This document shows, piece by piece, positions 8,691 to 17,731 of a stretch of 64,000 nucleotides of DNA. The stretch comes from Burkholderia cepacia (lineage in GTDB: Bacteria > Pseudomonadota > Gammaproteobacteria > Burkholderiales > Burkholderiaceae), in assembly GCF_001039005.1 (NCBI RefSeq), contig NZ_LDWR01000058.1, forward strand, positions 1 to 64,000, written 5' to 3'. Each line of letters opens with the position of its first letter. Positions within the stretch are counted from its first letter, which is position 1. The position numbers and the translations under genes are program-made. The notes beneath the pieces were generated by a model. That model was given only the letters and a program-made list of their open reading frames with translations. It did no database searches and had not been told where the DNA came from.

Positions 8691-10088
8691 TCAGTACACG
8701 AAGCCCGCGGCGCCGACGAGGCGCGGCGTGTCGCCCGACAGCAGGTCGAGCCCCAGCTCGTGCTGCACCGCGAACTCCAGATCGCTGCTCGGCCGCGCGA
8801 CGGTGTCGATCGCCTGCTCGAGCTGGCCGGGCCCGGCCGGCTGCACGATGTACGGCGTCACGATCACGACCACCTCGGTCTTGCTGTCCTGGAAGTTCTT
8901 CGACGAAAACAGCCGGCCGATGATCGGCAGCCGGCCGAGCCCCGGGATCTGCGACACGGTGTCGGCCGTCTGGCTCTGCAGCAGCCCGCCGATCGCGAAG
9001 CTCTGCCCGCTCGACAGCTCGACCGTCGTCTCGACGCGCCGCACGGTCAGCCCGGGGATCTTGACGCCGCCGGTCGTCACGCTGTTGTTCGGGTCGACCT
9101 CGCTCACCTCCGGCCGCACCTTCAGGCTGATCCGGTTGTCGGCGAGCACGGTCGGCGTGAAGTCGAGCGACACGCCGAACGGCTTGAACTCGACCGTGAT
9201 CGCACCGGACGACGTGCCCGCCTGCGCGACCGGGATCGGAATCTCGCCGCCCGCGAGAAAGCTCGCGGTCTCGCCGGACATCGCGGTGAGGTTCGGTTCC
9301 GCGAGCATCGTGATCAGGCCCTCCTGGTCGAGCGCATCGAGCACGACGTCGATCGACCAGCGTCCCGCGCGGAACCCGCCGAGCACCGAAAACGCGCCCG
9401 TCGGCGACAGGTTGAACAGGCCGTTCGTCGGATCGAACAGCGTGCGCCCGTTGAACAGCCCGCCGACGAAATTGCCGGCGCCGCCGAGCGCGCTCCAGTT
9501 GATGCCGAGCTGCTGCGTGACGTTGCGGCTCACCTCGGTCACCCGCACGCGCAGGTTCACCTGGATCGGGCGCGACAGCGTGAGCCGGTTGACGATGCTT
9601 TCCTTGTCGTGCAGGTACGGCGCGAGCGACTGCATCACGGCGTCCGCGTCGGCCGCGCTCGGCACCTTGCCCGACACCATCAGCGAGCCGGGTGCGCCGG
9701 ACACCGACAGCTTCAGCTGCGGAAAACGGCCGTCGAGCACCGCCTGAAGCGACGCCGTGTCGACCTGCACGATCACCGTCCTGCGCAGGATCGTCCGGTG
9801 GTTCGCGCCGAGCGCGATCAGCGTGGTCGTGCCGGCCTTCTTTCCGAACACGAACACGGTGCGCGGCGACGGCACCTGGATGTCGGCAATCGCCGGATCG
9901 GCGACGAACATCGCGATCGCGGGCTCGGGCAGAGACAGCATCTCGCCCTTGCCGGTCGCGATCGACAGCACCGCGCCCGCGTCCGGCGTGCGTGCGCCCT
10001 GCGCGAACGCGATGCCGGGCGCGGCGACGCCGGCCAGGCACCAGAGAGCGAACCAACGAATCATGCGCACCATGCGTGTTCCCGTCAT
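8691..10088 (-). CDS. rcpA: RcpA/CpaC outer-membrane secretin
   Basis: From ATG 10088 this is 465 residues: a Sec signal ending IAFAQG, an N-terminal domain (about 35-180) seen in CpaC proteins, and a secretin domain (about 210-420) with VEFKPFGVSLDFTP and the RPEVSEVD and PGLGRLPIIGRLF signatures. It forms the outer-membrane pore for the Flp pilus. An alternative ATG at 10139 overlaps the rcpC stop (ATGA), the pattern seen elsewhere in this operon, but would place 28 residues before the signal core. ATG 10073 is also possible. The start is therefore uncertain by up to 22 codons. Confidence 0.9.
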   Translation of the reverse strand: MTGTRMVRMIRWFALWCLAGVAAPGIAFAQGARTPDAGAVLSIATGKGEMLSLPEPAIAMFVADPAIADIQVPSPRTVFVFGKKAGTTTLIALGANHRTILRRTVIVQVDTASLQAVLDGRFPQLKLSVSGAPGSLMVSGKVPSAADADAVMQSLAPYLHDKESIVNRLTLSRPIQVNLRVRVTEVSRNVTQQLGINWSALGGAGNFVGGLFNGRTLFDPTNGLFNLSPTGAFSVLGGFRAGRWSIDVVLDALDQEGLITMLAEPNLTAMSGETASFLAGGEIPIPVAQAGTSSGAITVEFKPFGVSLDFTPTVLADNRISLKVRPEVSEVDPNNSVTTGGVKIPGLTVRRVETTVELSSGQSFAIGGLLQSQTADTVSQIPGLGRLPIIGRLFSSKNFQDSKTEVVVIVTPYIVQPAGPGQLEQAIDTVARPSSDLEFAVQHELGLDLLSGDTPRLVGAAGFVY

Positions 10089-10135
10089 CCCGTCACATGC
10101 CGGCCGGCGGCCGGCCGTCCCGATCCGTCCACCCG

Positions 10136-11152
10136 TCATTGCGGCACCGCCACCCGCGGCAGTTGCGCCGTCGCATCCGCCGCGACGTTGCCGCCGCCCG
10201 GCAGCGCCGGCAGCCCCGGCATGCCGGACGGCAACGGCGGCAGGCCCGGTGTGCCGGTGCCGCCGCCGCGCGACCCGTCATCGATCGACGATCCGCGATA
10301 GATCACGACTGTGTTGTCCTGCCCTGTCGCGCGCGCGCCGCCGGCCTCCGTCCGGGCGGACGGCACGCGCGCAGCCTCGCGGGCTGCACGCGACACGTCG
10401 CCTGCCCACACCGGCTGCGTGTCCGGCTCCTGCTCGTCGCCCCCCGCCGGTTGCAACCGGTCGCTGGTCGCGAAGCTGCGCAGCGCGAGCGACAGCGAGC
10501 CGAGGCGCGTCGCGACCAGCACGACCTGCGCGGTGCGCGGCGCGACCTCGAGCGTGACCGTGCGCGCGCGCGCCGTTGCGTCCGGCGCGCTTGCGGGGGC
10601 CTTCGCCCGCTGGAACTCCGAGCCGACCGCGAGCACGCGCGCGCGCCGCACGACCGTCTCCGCTTCGAAGGTGCCGGGCGACGTCGCCGAGCCGCCGATC
10701 TGCTGCGTGAGCACCACGTCGACGAAGTCGCCCGGCTGGATCAGCCCCGCGTTACCCGACACGTCGTCGACCGGCACCGAGATCGCGCGCATGCCCGGCT
10801 GCAGCGCGGCCGCGAGGAAATCCGGCGCGCCGGCCGGAATCACGTTGTCCGTGCGGATCGCCGTGCCGGCACTGACGCGGTTGCGCAGCAGCGCGCCCTT
10901 CAGATCGGCACCCGGCTGCGACTCGACGAACGCACCGGGCGGCACCTGCGCGCGCGGCATGCGCTTCCAGCCGAGATCGTTGTCGCGCAGCAGCAGCCCT
11001 TCCGGCAGATCGGCGGCCGCGACGCGCACGCGCGCCTGATCCGCATCGCCGGGTGCCGACGTCGTCGACGCGGCGACGTACAGTTCGCGCAGGATGAACG
11101 CACCGATGCCGGCAGCGACGATCAGCACGGCCATTCTCAGAGGTTTGGGCAT
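10136..11152 (-). CDS. rcpC: RcpC/CpaB-like pilus assembly protein
   Basis: The protein has 338 residues with an N-terminal membrane anchor (RMAVLIVAAGIGAFILREL), a SAF domain (about 40-105, with VAAADLPEGLLL) and the RcpC/CpaB domain (about 110-220, with ISVPVDDVSGNAGLIQPGD). The C-terminal 100 residues are low-complexity, rich in Gly, Pro and Ala. CpaB proteins work in the periplasm between the inner-membrane complex and the secretin. The stop overlaps a possible rcpA start. It begins 18 bases after the tadV stop. Confidence 0.9.
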   Translation of the reverse strand: MPKPLRMAVLIVAAGIGAFILRELYVAASTTSAPGDADQARVRVAAADLPEGLLLRDNDLGWKRMPRAQVPPGAFVESQPGADLKGALLRNRVSAGTAIRTDNVIPAGAPDFLAAALQPGMRAISVPVDDVSGNAGLIQPGDFVDVVLTQQIGGSATSPGTFEAETVVRRARVLAVGSEFQRAKAPASAPDATARARTVTLEVAPRTAQVVLVATRLGSLSLALRSFATSDRLQPAGGDEQEPDTQPVWAGDVSRAAREAARVPSARTEAGGARATGQDNTVVIYRGSSIDDGSRGGGTGTPGLPPLPSGMPGLPALPGGGNVAADATAQLPRVAVPQ

Positions 11153-11170
11153 GGCGGCGTGCGTCCCCGG

Positions 11171-11650
11171 CTAGATAAGCGAAACCGTGTACGGAGACGG
11201 CACCCAGACAGCGAGCGCACCGCCGAACGCGAGCGCGACGCCGTATGGCACACCGCGCACGGCGAATGCATGGGCGGGCGCCGCGCGACGCTGCCACGCG
11301 ATGGCCGCGAGCGCGGCGAGGCCGCACAGGGCACCCGCCACGCCGACGATCGTCAACACCGCGAGCGCCAGCGTCGGGCCGGCCCACAGGAACACCGCCG
11401 CCGCCAGCTTGACGTCGCCGCCGCCGATCCATCCCGCGTGGCGCAAGCCGCCGAACATCAGCAGCATCGCCGCGGCGGTCGCCACGTGGCCGGCGAGCAG
11501 CGCAAGGCCTTCGTGCGAGAACGCCGCCGCGACGAAATACAGCATCGCGAACGCCAGCACCGCGCGATTGGACAGGCGACGATCGCGCAGGTCCTGCGCC
11601 GCGAGCGACGCCAGCACGACCGTGGCCACCGACTGCACAAGAATGAGCAT
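11171..11650 (-). CDS. tadV: TadV/CpaA prepilin peptidase (A24 family)
   Basis: This 159-residue, six-helix membrane protein carries both aspartates of the type IV prepilin peptidase family: the first in AAQDLRDRRLSN (about 18-30) and the second in the GxGD-type motif GGGDVKL (about 76-82). It lacks the N-terminal methyltransferase domain of PilD, as is usual for TadV. It would cleave the Flp pilin encoded 89 bases upstream and probably TadE/TadG. The ribosome site before ATG 11650 is weak. Confidence 0.9.
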   Translation of the reverse strand: MLILVQSVATVVLASLAAQDLRDRRLSNRAVLAFAMLYFVAAAFSHEGLALLAGHVATAAAMLLMFGGLRHAGWIGGGDVKLAAAVFLWAGPTLALAVLTIVGVAGALCGLAALAAIAWQRRAAPAHAFAVRGVPYGVALAFGGALAVWVPSPYTVSLI

Positions 11651-11739
11651 GGGAGAGCCGTCCGTCGGCGCGCCCCCGGCTGGATACGTTCTACCGCTGC
11701 GGATCCGTGTGTTCGTCGGCGGCGCGCGGGTTCAGGGGA

Positions 11740-11922
11740 TCAGATCAGGCTCGTCACCTTCGAGATCAACGCCGTGAACACGCTCGGCAAGCCACCGGAA
11801 GTGCTGCTGAGGATCACGCCGACTGCCGCCAGCGCGACCACGACGATGCCGGCCAGCACCGCATATTCGAGCGAGCTGACGCCACGTTCATCACGCAGCA
11901 GGGACTTGACGTATTGCAGCAT
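11740..11922 (-). CDS. flp: Flp-type major pilin
   Basis: A 60-residue prepilin. The leader MLQYVKSLLRDERG ends in Gly14, followed by VSSLEYAVLAG, so the cleavage site G/V with Glu+5 and Tyr+6 matches Flp pilins. The mature 46-residue peptide is hydrophobic then Ser/Gly-rich. ATG 11920-11922 is preceded by a near-perfect ribosome site (GGAGGTT). It is the first gene of the operon and the only pilin gene seen; several relatives have two or more copies. The long frame extending further upstream lacks support. Confidence 0.95.
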   Translation of the reverse strand: MLQYVKSLLRDERGVSSLEYAVLAGIVVVALAAVGVILSSTSGGLPSVFTALISKVTSLI

Positions 11923-12136
11923 GGCAACCTCCGTGTGACGGGGTCGATGATCGACCGTTGAACGCAAAGACGCTGCATGGGTCCGCCATGCGGTACATGG
12001 CACTCGCCCATTCGCGACTCTTACGGACGGCCCTGGCATCAGGCCGTTCGCACCCTCGAAGTCCACTCGATCACTACGACGTGCGGCATGCAACGACGGC
12101 ATCGATCGTTTCATTCGCACATCTGTTGTGCGCCGT

Positions 12137-12153
12137 GTCGGCACGATGCCGAC
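12137..12153. repeat. Inverted repeat in the flp leader
   Basis: A perfect 7+3+7 inverted repeat, GTCGGCA CGA TGCCGAC, lies just downstream of the predicted tad promoter and about 215 bases before the flp start. In RNA it would form a stable hairpin near the 5' end of the tad message; in DNA it could be an operator. Which of these applies cannot be told from sequence. Confidence 0.5.
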
Positions 12154-12170
12154 CGCGTTGATTCGTCTAG

Positions 12171-12199
12171 GGTATAGACAATTTTTCGGACGATTTCAA
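12171..12199 (-). promoter_or_regulatory. Predicted sigma-70 promoter of the tad operon
   Basis: On the minus strand TTGAAA (12199-12194) and TATACC (12176-12171) are separated by exactly 17 bases in an AT-rich patch of an otherwise GC-rich region. This fits a sigma-70 promoter firing toward flp with a leader of roughly 240 nt. No other comparable match was noticed in the interval. Confidence 0.6.
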
Positions 12200-12776
12200 A
12201 TAATTTAGCGTCGGAATGTATTTATGGGTAGCGCCCTGAAACAATGAAATTCATACCGGTCATCTATCGAAATTCTTTCTCGTGACATGCCGCATGATTC
12301 AGATTCCGAGGCAAACATTTCGACTATTGCGATGCGTCATTTGGCGCCTGGCTTACAAGCCATTTGCATTCTATTTTCCGGTATGCCGGATCGGGCTGTG
12401 AGTGCCGTTTCATGCGGCCTCTATCCGGCGAAAACGACGAGTCCGGATCATTTTTTTAACCACCTGATGCCAATTTCACCGCCCGGATTCGCCGGTCGAT
12501 CGGCATGCGAATCCGTGACCTAGTCATTTCATGAATTCCTGGATCGACGCTTTCCCGATTATCGAATGACGTCGACAAATACAATCGGAATCCTGAACGA
12601 TTACCCCGTATACGCGAATCCGCTTGCCGTCCTCATAAAACGGCGCACCCGGCCCGGCAACCCGCCAAGCGGCGATAAGCATAGTTCAAATCGTTGCTTG
12701 TCCCGCGCCGGCCGCGTCCACCAGAATGGCTCGACGCCTCCCGGCCCGACTTCATTCTCTCGCGACCCGACGCACC
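12200..12776. other. Non-coding stretch between the tad operon and the ABC cluster
   Basis: This interval of about 580 bases is clearly more AT-rich than its surroundings, especially 12180-12620, and separates two divergent operons. It probably carries the upstream region of the tad promoter and a promoter for the ABC transporter genes. One 78-codon frame (12287-12523) is present but has no ribosome site and no recognisable features, so it is not called. Confidence 0.5.
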
Positions 12777-13859
12777 ATGACCGAACGATTCCCGTCTCCC
12801 CTGCGCCTGCTGCGACCGCTGCTGGCGGCCATGCTGATGACGCTGGCGGCCACCGCCGCACACGCCGACAAGCCCGCCACCATCCGCATCGGCGTCTCCC
12901 AGCAAGGTGCCGGCGATCCGCCGACCTTCGGCGGATCGAGCGCCGCCACCGTGCAGCTGCAGCAGCGGGTCGAGAAGGAGTTCGCGGCCGACGGCATCAC
13001 CGTGCAGTGGCTGTTCTTCAAGGGCGCGGGGCCGGCCGTCAACGAGGCGATCGCCAACAAGGCGCTCGACTTCGCGTATCAGGGCGACCTGCCGGCCGTG
13101 CTCGCGCGTTCGAACGGGATCAAGACGCACCTGCTGCTCGCCGCGAGCGTGCGCTCGGGCGTCAAGATCGCGGTGCCGCCCGATTCCGCGATCCGCTCGA
13201 TCAAGGACCTGAAAGACCGCCGCGTATCGATCTTCCGCGGCACGAACCTGCAGCTCGTCGCCGACAACGCGCTCGCGACGAACGGCCTCGGCGAACGCGA
13301 CCTGCGCGTGATCAACCTCGACTCCGCGAGCTCGCTCGCCGCGCTCGCGTCGAAAGGCATCGACGCGTCGGTCGGCGACTACCAGCTGTACAAGCTGCGC
13401 GACGCGGGGCTCGCGAAAATCATCTACGAATCGCAGAACGACGGCCCGCAGTACACGCGCCAGACTCACCTGCTCGTGCTCGACGATTTCGAGCGGGCGC
13501 ATCCGGACGTCGTGCAGCGCGTCGTCACCGCGTTCGTGAAGGGCGCGCAATGGTCGTCCGACGAAGCGAACCGCGATGCGCTGTTCAAGCTGTGGGCGAA
13601 GAGCGGCGTGCCGTATTCGTCGTGGCAGGCCGACTATGCGAACCAGCGCCTGAAGGACCGCCTGTCCCCGCTGATCGATCCGTTCCTCGTCGCGCGCTAC
13701 AAGGCCGTCGCGCAGGATGCGCTGAAGCTAAAGCTGATCCGGCAGCCGGTCGACGTCGACGGCTGGTTCGAGCCGAAGTATCTCGACAACGCGCTGCGCA
13801 CGCTGAAGCTCGAAACCTACTGGCAACGTTACGACGCGGCCGGCAAGCCCCTTTCCTGA
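12777..13859 (+). CDS. Sulfonate/taurine-type ABC transporter substrate-binding protein
   Basis: From ATG 12777 the protein has 360 residues with a Sec signal (about 8-30, ending AHADK). The mature part starts IRIGVSQQGAGDPPTF and has the SsuA/NMT1-like bilobed pattern, including GADxA-type substrate-contact regions (LDFAYQGDLPAVLARS). It would deliver an organosulfur or similar small molecule to the permease pair encoded next. An upstream in-frame ATG at 12726 would add 17 residues. The spacing to the first permease gene is 15 bases, so they form one operon. Confidence 0.8.
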   Translation: MTERFPSPLRLLRPLLAAMLMTLAATAAHADKPATIRIGVSQQGAGDPPTFGGSSAATVQLQQRVEKEFAADGITVQWLFFKGAGPAVNEAIANKALDFAYQGDLPAVLARSNGIKTHLLLAASVRSGVKIAVPPDSAIRSIKDLKDRRVSIFRGTNLQLVADNALATNGLGERDLRVINLDSASSLAALASKGIDASVGDYQLYKLRDAGLAKIIYESQNDGPQYTRQTHLLVLDDFERAHPDVVQRVVTAFVKGAQWSSDEANRDALFKLWAKSGVPYSSWQADYANQRLKDRLSPLIDPFLVARYKAVAQDALKLKLIRQPVDVDGWFEPKYLDNALRTLKLETYWQRYDAAGKPLS

Positions 13860-13874
13860 CCTGGACCTGCCCCG

Positions 13875-14717
13875 ATGAGCGACACCGCGATCCCGATTCC
13901 GTCGTCCGAGCTGAATGCGCTCGCCGCGCAGCCGCGCCGCGCGGCGGGGCTGAAGCGGCTGTCGTGGCGGCTCGCGCCGTGGGTCCTGCCCGCGCTGTTG
14001 TTCGCGCTGTGGACCGTCGGCAGCGCGCGCGGCTGGATCGCGCCGCAGATCCTGCCACCGCCCGAGCGCGTGTATGAAGCGCTCGCCGATCTCGCGACGA
14101 GCGGCGATCTCACCCGCCATACGCTGATCAGCCTGCAGCGCGTGCTGGTCGGCTTCGCGGCCGGCACGCTGCTCGGTTTCGCGACCGGCGTCGCGCTCGG
14201 CCTGTCGCGCACGCTGGAGGCCTACGTGCTGCCGAGCTTCAACGCGCTCGTGCAGATTCCGGTGCTCGGCTGGTTGCCGTTCCTGCTGCTGCTCGTCGGG
14301 GTCGGCGAACCGCTCAAGTACCTGCTGATCGCGCATGCGGCGCTCGTCCCCGTCACGCTGAGCACGTTGCAAGGGTTTCGCCAGACGCCGCCCGCGCTCG
14401 ACGAAGTCGCGCGCGGGTTCGGCTACACGCGCCGGCAACGCATCGTCCACGTCGTGCTGCCGGCCGCGATTCCGACGCTCGCGACCGGCGTGCGGCTCGC
14501 GTTCACGAAGTCGTGGCTCGCGCTCGTCGTCGTCGAACTCGTCGCGTCGTCCGAAGGGCTCGGCTACCTGATCGTGTACGGGCGGCAACTGTTCCAGCTC
14601 GATCTCGTGATGGCGGCGGTGATCGTGGTCGGCGCGGTCGGCCTGCTGATCAACCGGCTGTTCGACGCGCTCGAAGCGCGCCTGCGCCGCGGCGTGCCGT
14701 CCGCGTTCCGCGGCTGA
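13875..14717 (+). CDS. ABC transporter permease (SsuC/TauC-like), first of two
   Basis: This 280-residue protein has six hydrophobic helices and a BPD_transp_1 domain (about 90-270). The EAA-type loop that contacts the ATPase reads EVARGFGYTRRQRIVHVVLP near residue 175. The start ATG 13875 lies 15 bases after the binding-protein gene. A second, different permease follows, so the transporter probably uses a heterodimer rather than the homodimer of classical SsuC. Confidence 0.87.
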   Translation: MSDTAIPIPSSELNALAAQPRRAAGLKRLSWRLAPWVLPALLFALWTVGSARGWIAPQILPPPERVYEALADLATSGDLTRHTLISLQRVLVGFAAGTLLGFATGVALGLSRTLEAYVLPSFNALVQIPVLGWLPFLLLLVGVGEPLKYLLIAHAALVPVTLSTLQGFRQTPPALDEVARGFGYTRRQRIVHVVLPAAIPTLATGVRLAFTKSWLALVVVELVASSEGLGYLIVYGRQLFQLDLVMAAVIVVGAVGLLINRLFDALEARLRRGVPSAFRG

Positions 14718-14752
14718 ACCGGCCTGCCGGCCCAACCGAAGGAGACCCACCC

Positions 14753-15583
14753 GTGCCGCATTCCGCCACGCCGACGCTCACGCCGGACGATCCGCCACCG
14801 GCCGCCGCGCCTGCCCGCCGTTTGCACGCGCCCGACTGGCGCGGCTTCGTGCTGCCGCTCGCCGCGTTCGCGCTGTGGTGGGCGGTCGCTTCCGCGCATC
14901 TCGTGAAAAGCGGGCTGCTCGTCGGCCCGGCCGACGTGCTGCGCACCGCGTGGTCGCAGGCCGCGAGCGGCGCGCTCGGCCGTGCCCTGTCCGCGTCGCT
15001 TGCGCGCGAAGCCTGCGGTTTCGCGATCGGTGCGACGGGCGGACTGCTGCTCGGCGCGGCGCTCGGGCTGTCGCGCGTCGCCGCGCGGATGGTCGGCCCG
15101 AGCTTCGACACGTTCAAGCAGATCTCACTGTTCGCGTGGATTCCGCTGATTTCCGTGTGGTTCGGCCTCGGCGACGTCGCCAAGGTCGTGTTCCTGTCGC
15201 TCGCCGCGCTGCTGCCCGTCGCCGCGCACACCTGCGACGGCATTCACGCGGTGCCGCGCACGTATGTCGACGTCGCCCGCGCGCTGCGCTATTCGCGGCT
15301 GCAGCTCATCCGCTACGTGATCCTGCCGGCCGCGCTGCCGTCGATCTTCACCGGGCTGTATCTCGGCCTGATCTATTCGTGGCTCGCGACGCTCGGCGCC
15401 GAATACCTGCTGGTCGCCGGCAGCGGGATCGGCAACACGCTGATCGACGGCAGCGAGCAGTTCCGGATGGATCTCGTGCTGTTCGGGATCATCGTCGTCG
15501 GCGTGACCGGCTGGGCACTGAACGCGATCGCGCGTGCGATCGAGCGCAAGGTGCTGGCCCGGCGCGGCGACCTGTCGCGGTGA
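14753..15583 (+). CDS. ABC transporter permease (SsuC/TauC-like), second of two
   Basis: The start is GTG 14753 with a good ribosome site (GAAGGAG) eight or so bases before it, giving 276 residues. It has six membrane helices and an EAA loop (DVARALRYSRLQLIRYVILP) near residue 180. It is clearly homologous to, but diverged from, the permease gene just upstream. A longer frame starting inside the upstream gene is a phase shadow. Together the two would form the channel fed by the binding protein at 12777. Confidence 0.87.
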   Translation: MPHSATPTLTPDDPPPAAAPARRLHAPDWRGFVLPLAAFALWWAVASAHLVKSGLLVGPADVLRTAWSQAASGALGRALSASLAREACGFAIGATGGLLLGAALGLSRVAARMVGPSFDTFKQISLFAWIPLISVWFGLGDVAKVVFLSLAALLPVAAHTCDGIHAVPRTYVDVARALRYSRLQLIRYVILPAALPSIFTGLYLGLIYSWLATLGAEYLLVAGSGIGNTLIDGSEQFRMDLVLFGIIVVGVTGWALNAIARAIERKVLARRGDLSR

Positions 15584-15623
15584 TCGCCCTTTCCTTCCCT
15601 GCCGCAACCTTCCTCGCCCCGCC

Positions 15624-16469
15624 ATGACGACCCTCGCCTCCGATTCGATCGACATCCTCCACGTGAGCAAGCGCTACGCACAACGCGGCGCGTCGCTCGC
15701 CGTGCTCGACGACGTATCGCTGCACGTGCGCGCCGGCGAATTCGTCACGATCGTCGGCGCGAGCGGCTGCGGCAAGTCGACGCTGCTGCGGCTGATCGCC
15801 GGGCTCGATACCGACTACGCGGGCGAGATCCGAGCCGGCGACGAACGCGTGCGCGACACGTCGCTGCAACGCGGCATCGTGTTCCAGGATCACCGGCTGT
15901 TTCCCTGGCTGACCGTCGAACAGAACATCGGCGCCGCGCTGCGCAACGCGCCGCTCGACGCGGCCGCGAAGAGGCGCGCGGTCGCGGATCACATCGCGCT
16001 CGTCGGGCTGAACGGCTTCGAGCACGCGTATCCGAACCAGTTGTCGGGCGGAATGGCGCAGCGCGTCGCGATCGCGCGCGGCCTCGTGAACCGCCCGCGC
16101 GTGCTGCTGCTCGACGAACCGTTCGGCGCGCTCGATGCGCAGACCCGCGCGCGGATGCAGAACGAACTGCTGCGCATCTGGGAACAGGAGCGCATCACGA
16201 TGATGCTCGTCACGCACGATGTCGACGAAGCCGTCTATCTCGGCGACCGTGTCGTGACGATGGCGCCGCGCCCGGGCCGCATCGAGCGCATCGTCGACAT
16301 CGCGCTGCCGCGGCCGCGCCGGCGCGATTCGCCGGAATTCGCGCGGCTGCGCGACACGGTGCTCGCCGATTTCGACGAACGCGAACCGCCGGGCGACGAT
16401 GGCGCGGGTGGCAAGCGCATCGACACGACGCCCCGTCACCGCATCGGTGAATGGCGGCTCGCGTGGTAG
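15624..16469 (+). CDS. ABC transporter ATP-binding protein (SsuB/TauB-like)
   Basis: A 281-residue nucleotide-binding subunit. It has Walker A GASGCGKST (about 45-53), Q-loop FQDHRLFPW, ABC signature LSGGMAQRVAIARGL, Walker B RVLLLDEPFGALD and the switch His in VTHDVDEA. FQDxRLxPW is typical of the nitrate/sulfonate/taurine subfamily. ATG 15624 begins 40 bases after the second permease. The last 40 residues form a charged tail not needed for the ATPase fold. Confidence 0.93.
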   Translation: MTTLASDSIDILHVSKRYAQRGASLAVLDDVSLHVRAGEFVTIVGASGCGKSTLLRLIAGLDTDYAGEIRAGDERVRDTSLQRGIVFQDHRLFPWLTVEQNIGAALRNAPLDAAAKRRAVADHIALVGLNGFEHAYPNQLSGGMAQRVAIARGLVNRPRVLLLDEPFGALDAQTRARMQNELLRIWEQERITMMLVTHDVDEAVYLGDRVVTMAPRPGRIERIVDIALPRPRRRDSPEFARLRDTVLADFDEREPPGDDGAGGKRIDTTPRHRIGEWRLAW

Positions 16470-16616
16470 GTGCGCGACGCGGCGAATTGCTCAGCACGAC
16501 GACACATATCGATCGTCGAAACTTGCACGCTAAGGTTGTGACGATTCATCGGTTCCGGTTCCGCGCGGTCCCTGCTTGAATGGAGATTCGATCGACCCGA
16601 CTCCAGGAGACTCCCG

Positions 16617-17570
16617 ATGTCCGAAGTCCAGCACGCCGCTCACCCGTCTTCCCATGCTTCGCACACCGCGCCGCGCACGGCCGCCGCCCCGCTCCAGCTG
16701 CGTCAGGTCGCCGGCCGGATCGGCGCGGAGATCGCCGGCGTCCGGCTGTCGGCCACGCTCGACGACGCAACATTCGACGCGGTCCAGGCCGCGCTGCTGC
16801 GCCACAAGGTGCTGTTCTTCCGTGGTCAGCGCCATCTCGACGATGCCGCGCAGGAAGCGTTCGCACGGCGCTTCGGCGATATCGTCGCGCACCCGACCGT
16901 GCCGCCCGTCGACGGTAGCGCGCACCTGCTCGAACTCGATTCCACGCACGGTGCGCGCGCCAATTCGTGGCATACCGACGTGACCTTCGTCGATGCATAC
17001 CCGAAGATCTCGATCCTGCGCGCGGTCGTGATTCCGCCGTTCGGCGGCGATACCGTGTGGGCCAACACGGCCGCCGCATATACGCATCTCCCCGACCCGC
17101 TGCGCGCACTGGCCGATACGCTGTGGGCGCTGCACACGAACGCGTACGACTACGCGTCGACGCACGTGCATGCCGACGATGCGCAACTGAAGCGTTACCG
17201 CGAAGTGTTCACGTCGACCGTCTACGAAACCGAGCACCCGGTCGTACGCGTGCATCCGGAAACCGGCGAACGCACGCTCGTGCTCGGGCACTTCGTGCAG
17301 CGGCTCAAGGGGCTGTCGGCGCAGGATTCCGCGCACCTGCTGCAGGTATTCCACGAGCACGTGACGCGTCTCGAGAACACCGTGCGCTGGAACTGGCAGG
17401 AAGGCGACGTCGCGATCTGGGACAACCGCGCGACGCAACACTACGCGATCAACGACTACGGCGATGCGCGCCGCGTCGTGCGCCGCGCGACCGTTCACGG
17501 CGACGTGCCGGTCGGCATCGACGGCCGCCGGAGCGTCGTGCTGAAGGGGCCGGGCGCGACACTGCAGTAA
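16617..17570 (+). CDS. TauD/TfdA-family 2-oxoglutarate-dependent dioxygenase, copy 1
   Basis: The protein has 317 residues. The Fe(II) facial triad is visible as WHTD (His119, Asp121) and NRATQHYAI (His275), and a basic stretch RRVVRR near 286-290 supplies the 2-oxoglutarate-binding Arg. Enzymes of this family hydroxylate next to a sulfonate, sulfate ester or ether bond, releasing sulfite, sulfate or a phenol with an aldehyde. Its place after a sulfonate-type importer suggests a desulfonating role. The start has a good ribosome site (CAGGAG). It begins 147 bases after the ATPase gene, so it may have its own promoter. Confidence 0.88.
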   Translation: MSEVQHAAHPSSHASHTAPRTAAAPLQLRQVAGRIGAEIAGVRLSATLDDATFDAVQAALLRHKVLFFRGQRHLDDAAQEAFARRFGDIVAHPTVPPVDGSAHLLELDSTHGARANSWHTDVTFVDAYPKISILRAVVIPPFGGDTVWANTAAAYTHLPDPLRALADTLWALHTNAYDYASTHVHADDAQLKRYREVFTSTVYETEHPVVRVHPETGERTLVLGHFVQRLKGLSAQDSAHLLQVFHEHVTRLENTVRWNWQEGDVAIWDNRATQHYAINDYGDARRVVRRATVHGDVPVGIDGRRSVVLKGPGATLQ

Positions 17571-17731
17571 CGCCCGAGCCTTGCGGCGGCGCGATTCCCT
17601 GCGTGCCGCCGCGCCTTCCGCTCGATTCGCCACCCCGGACACCCGATCATGAACCTGTCGCCACCGAGCCGACGCGTGCATCCGCAACGATGTCGGCCAT
17701 CCGCCCCGTTCACTTCCGCCAGGAGCGTCGC

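Noticed and set aside
12287..12523. A 78-codon frame in the AT-rich interval upstream of the ABC cluster
   Set aside because: It has no ribosome site, no recognisable motif, and lies in a likely promoter region.
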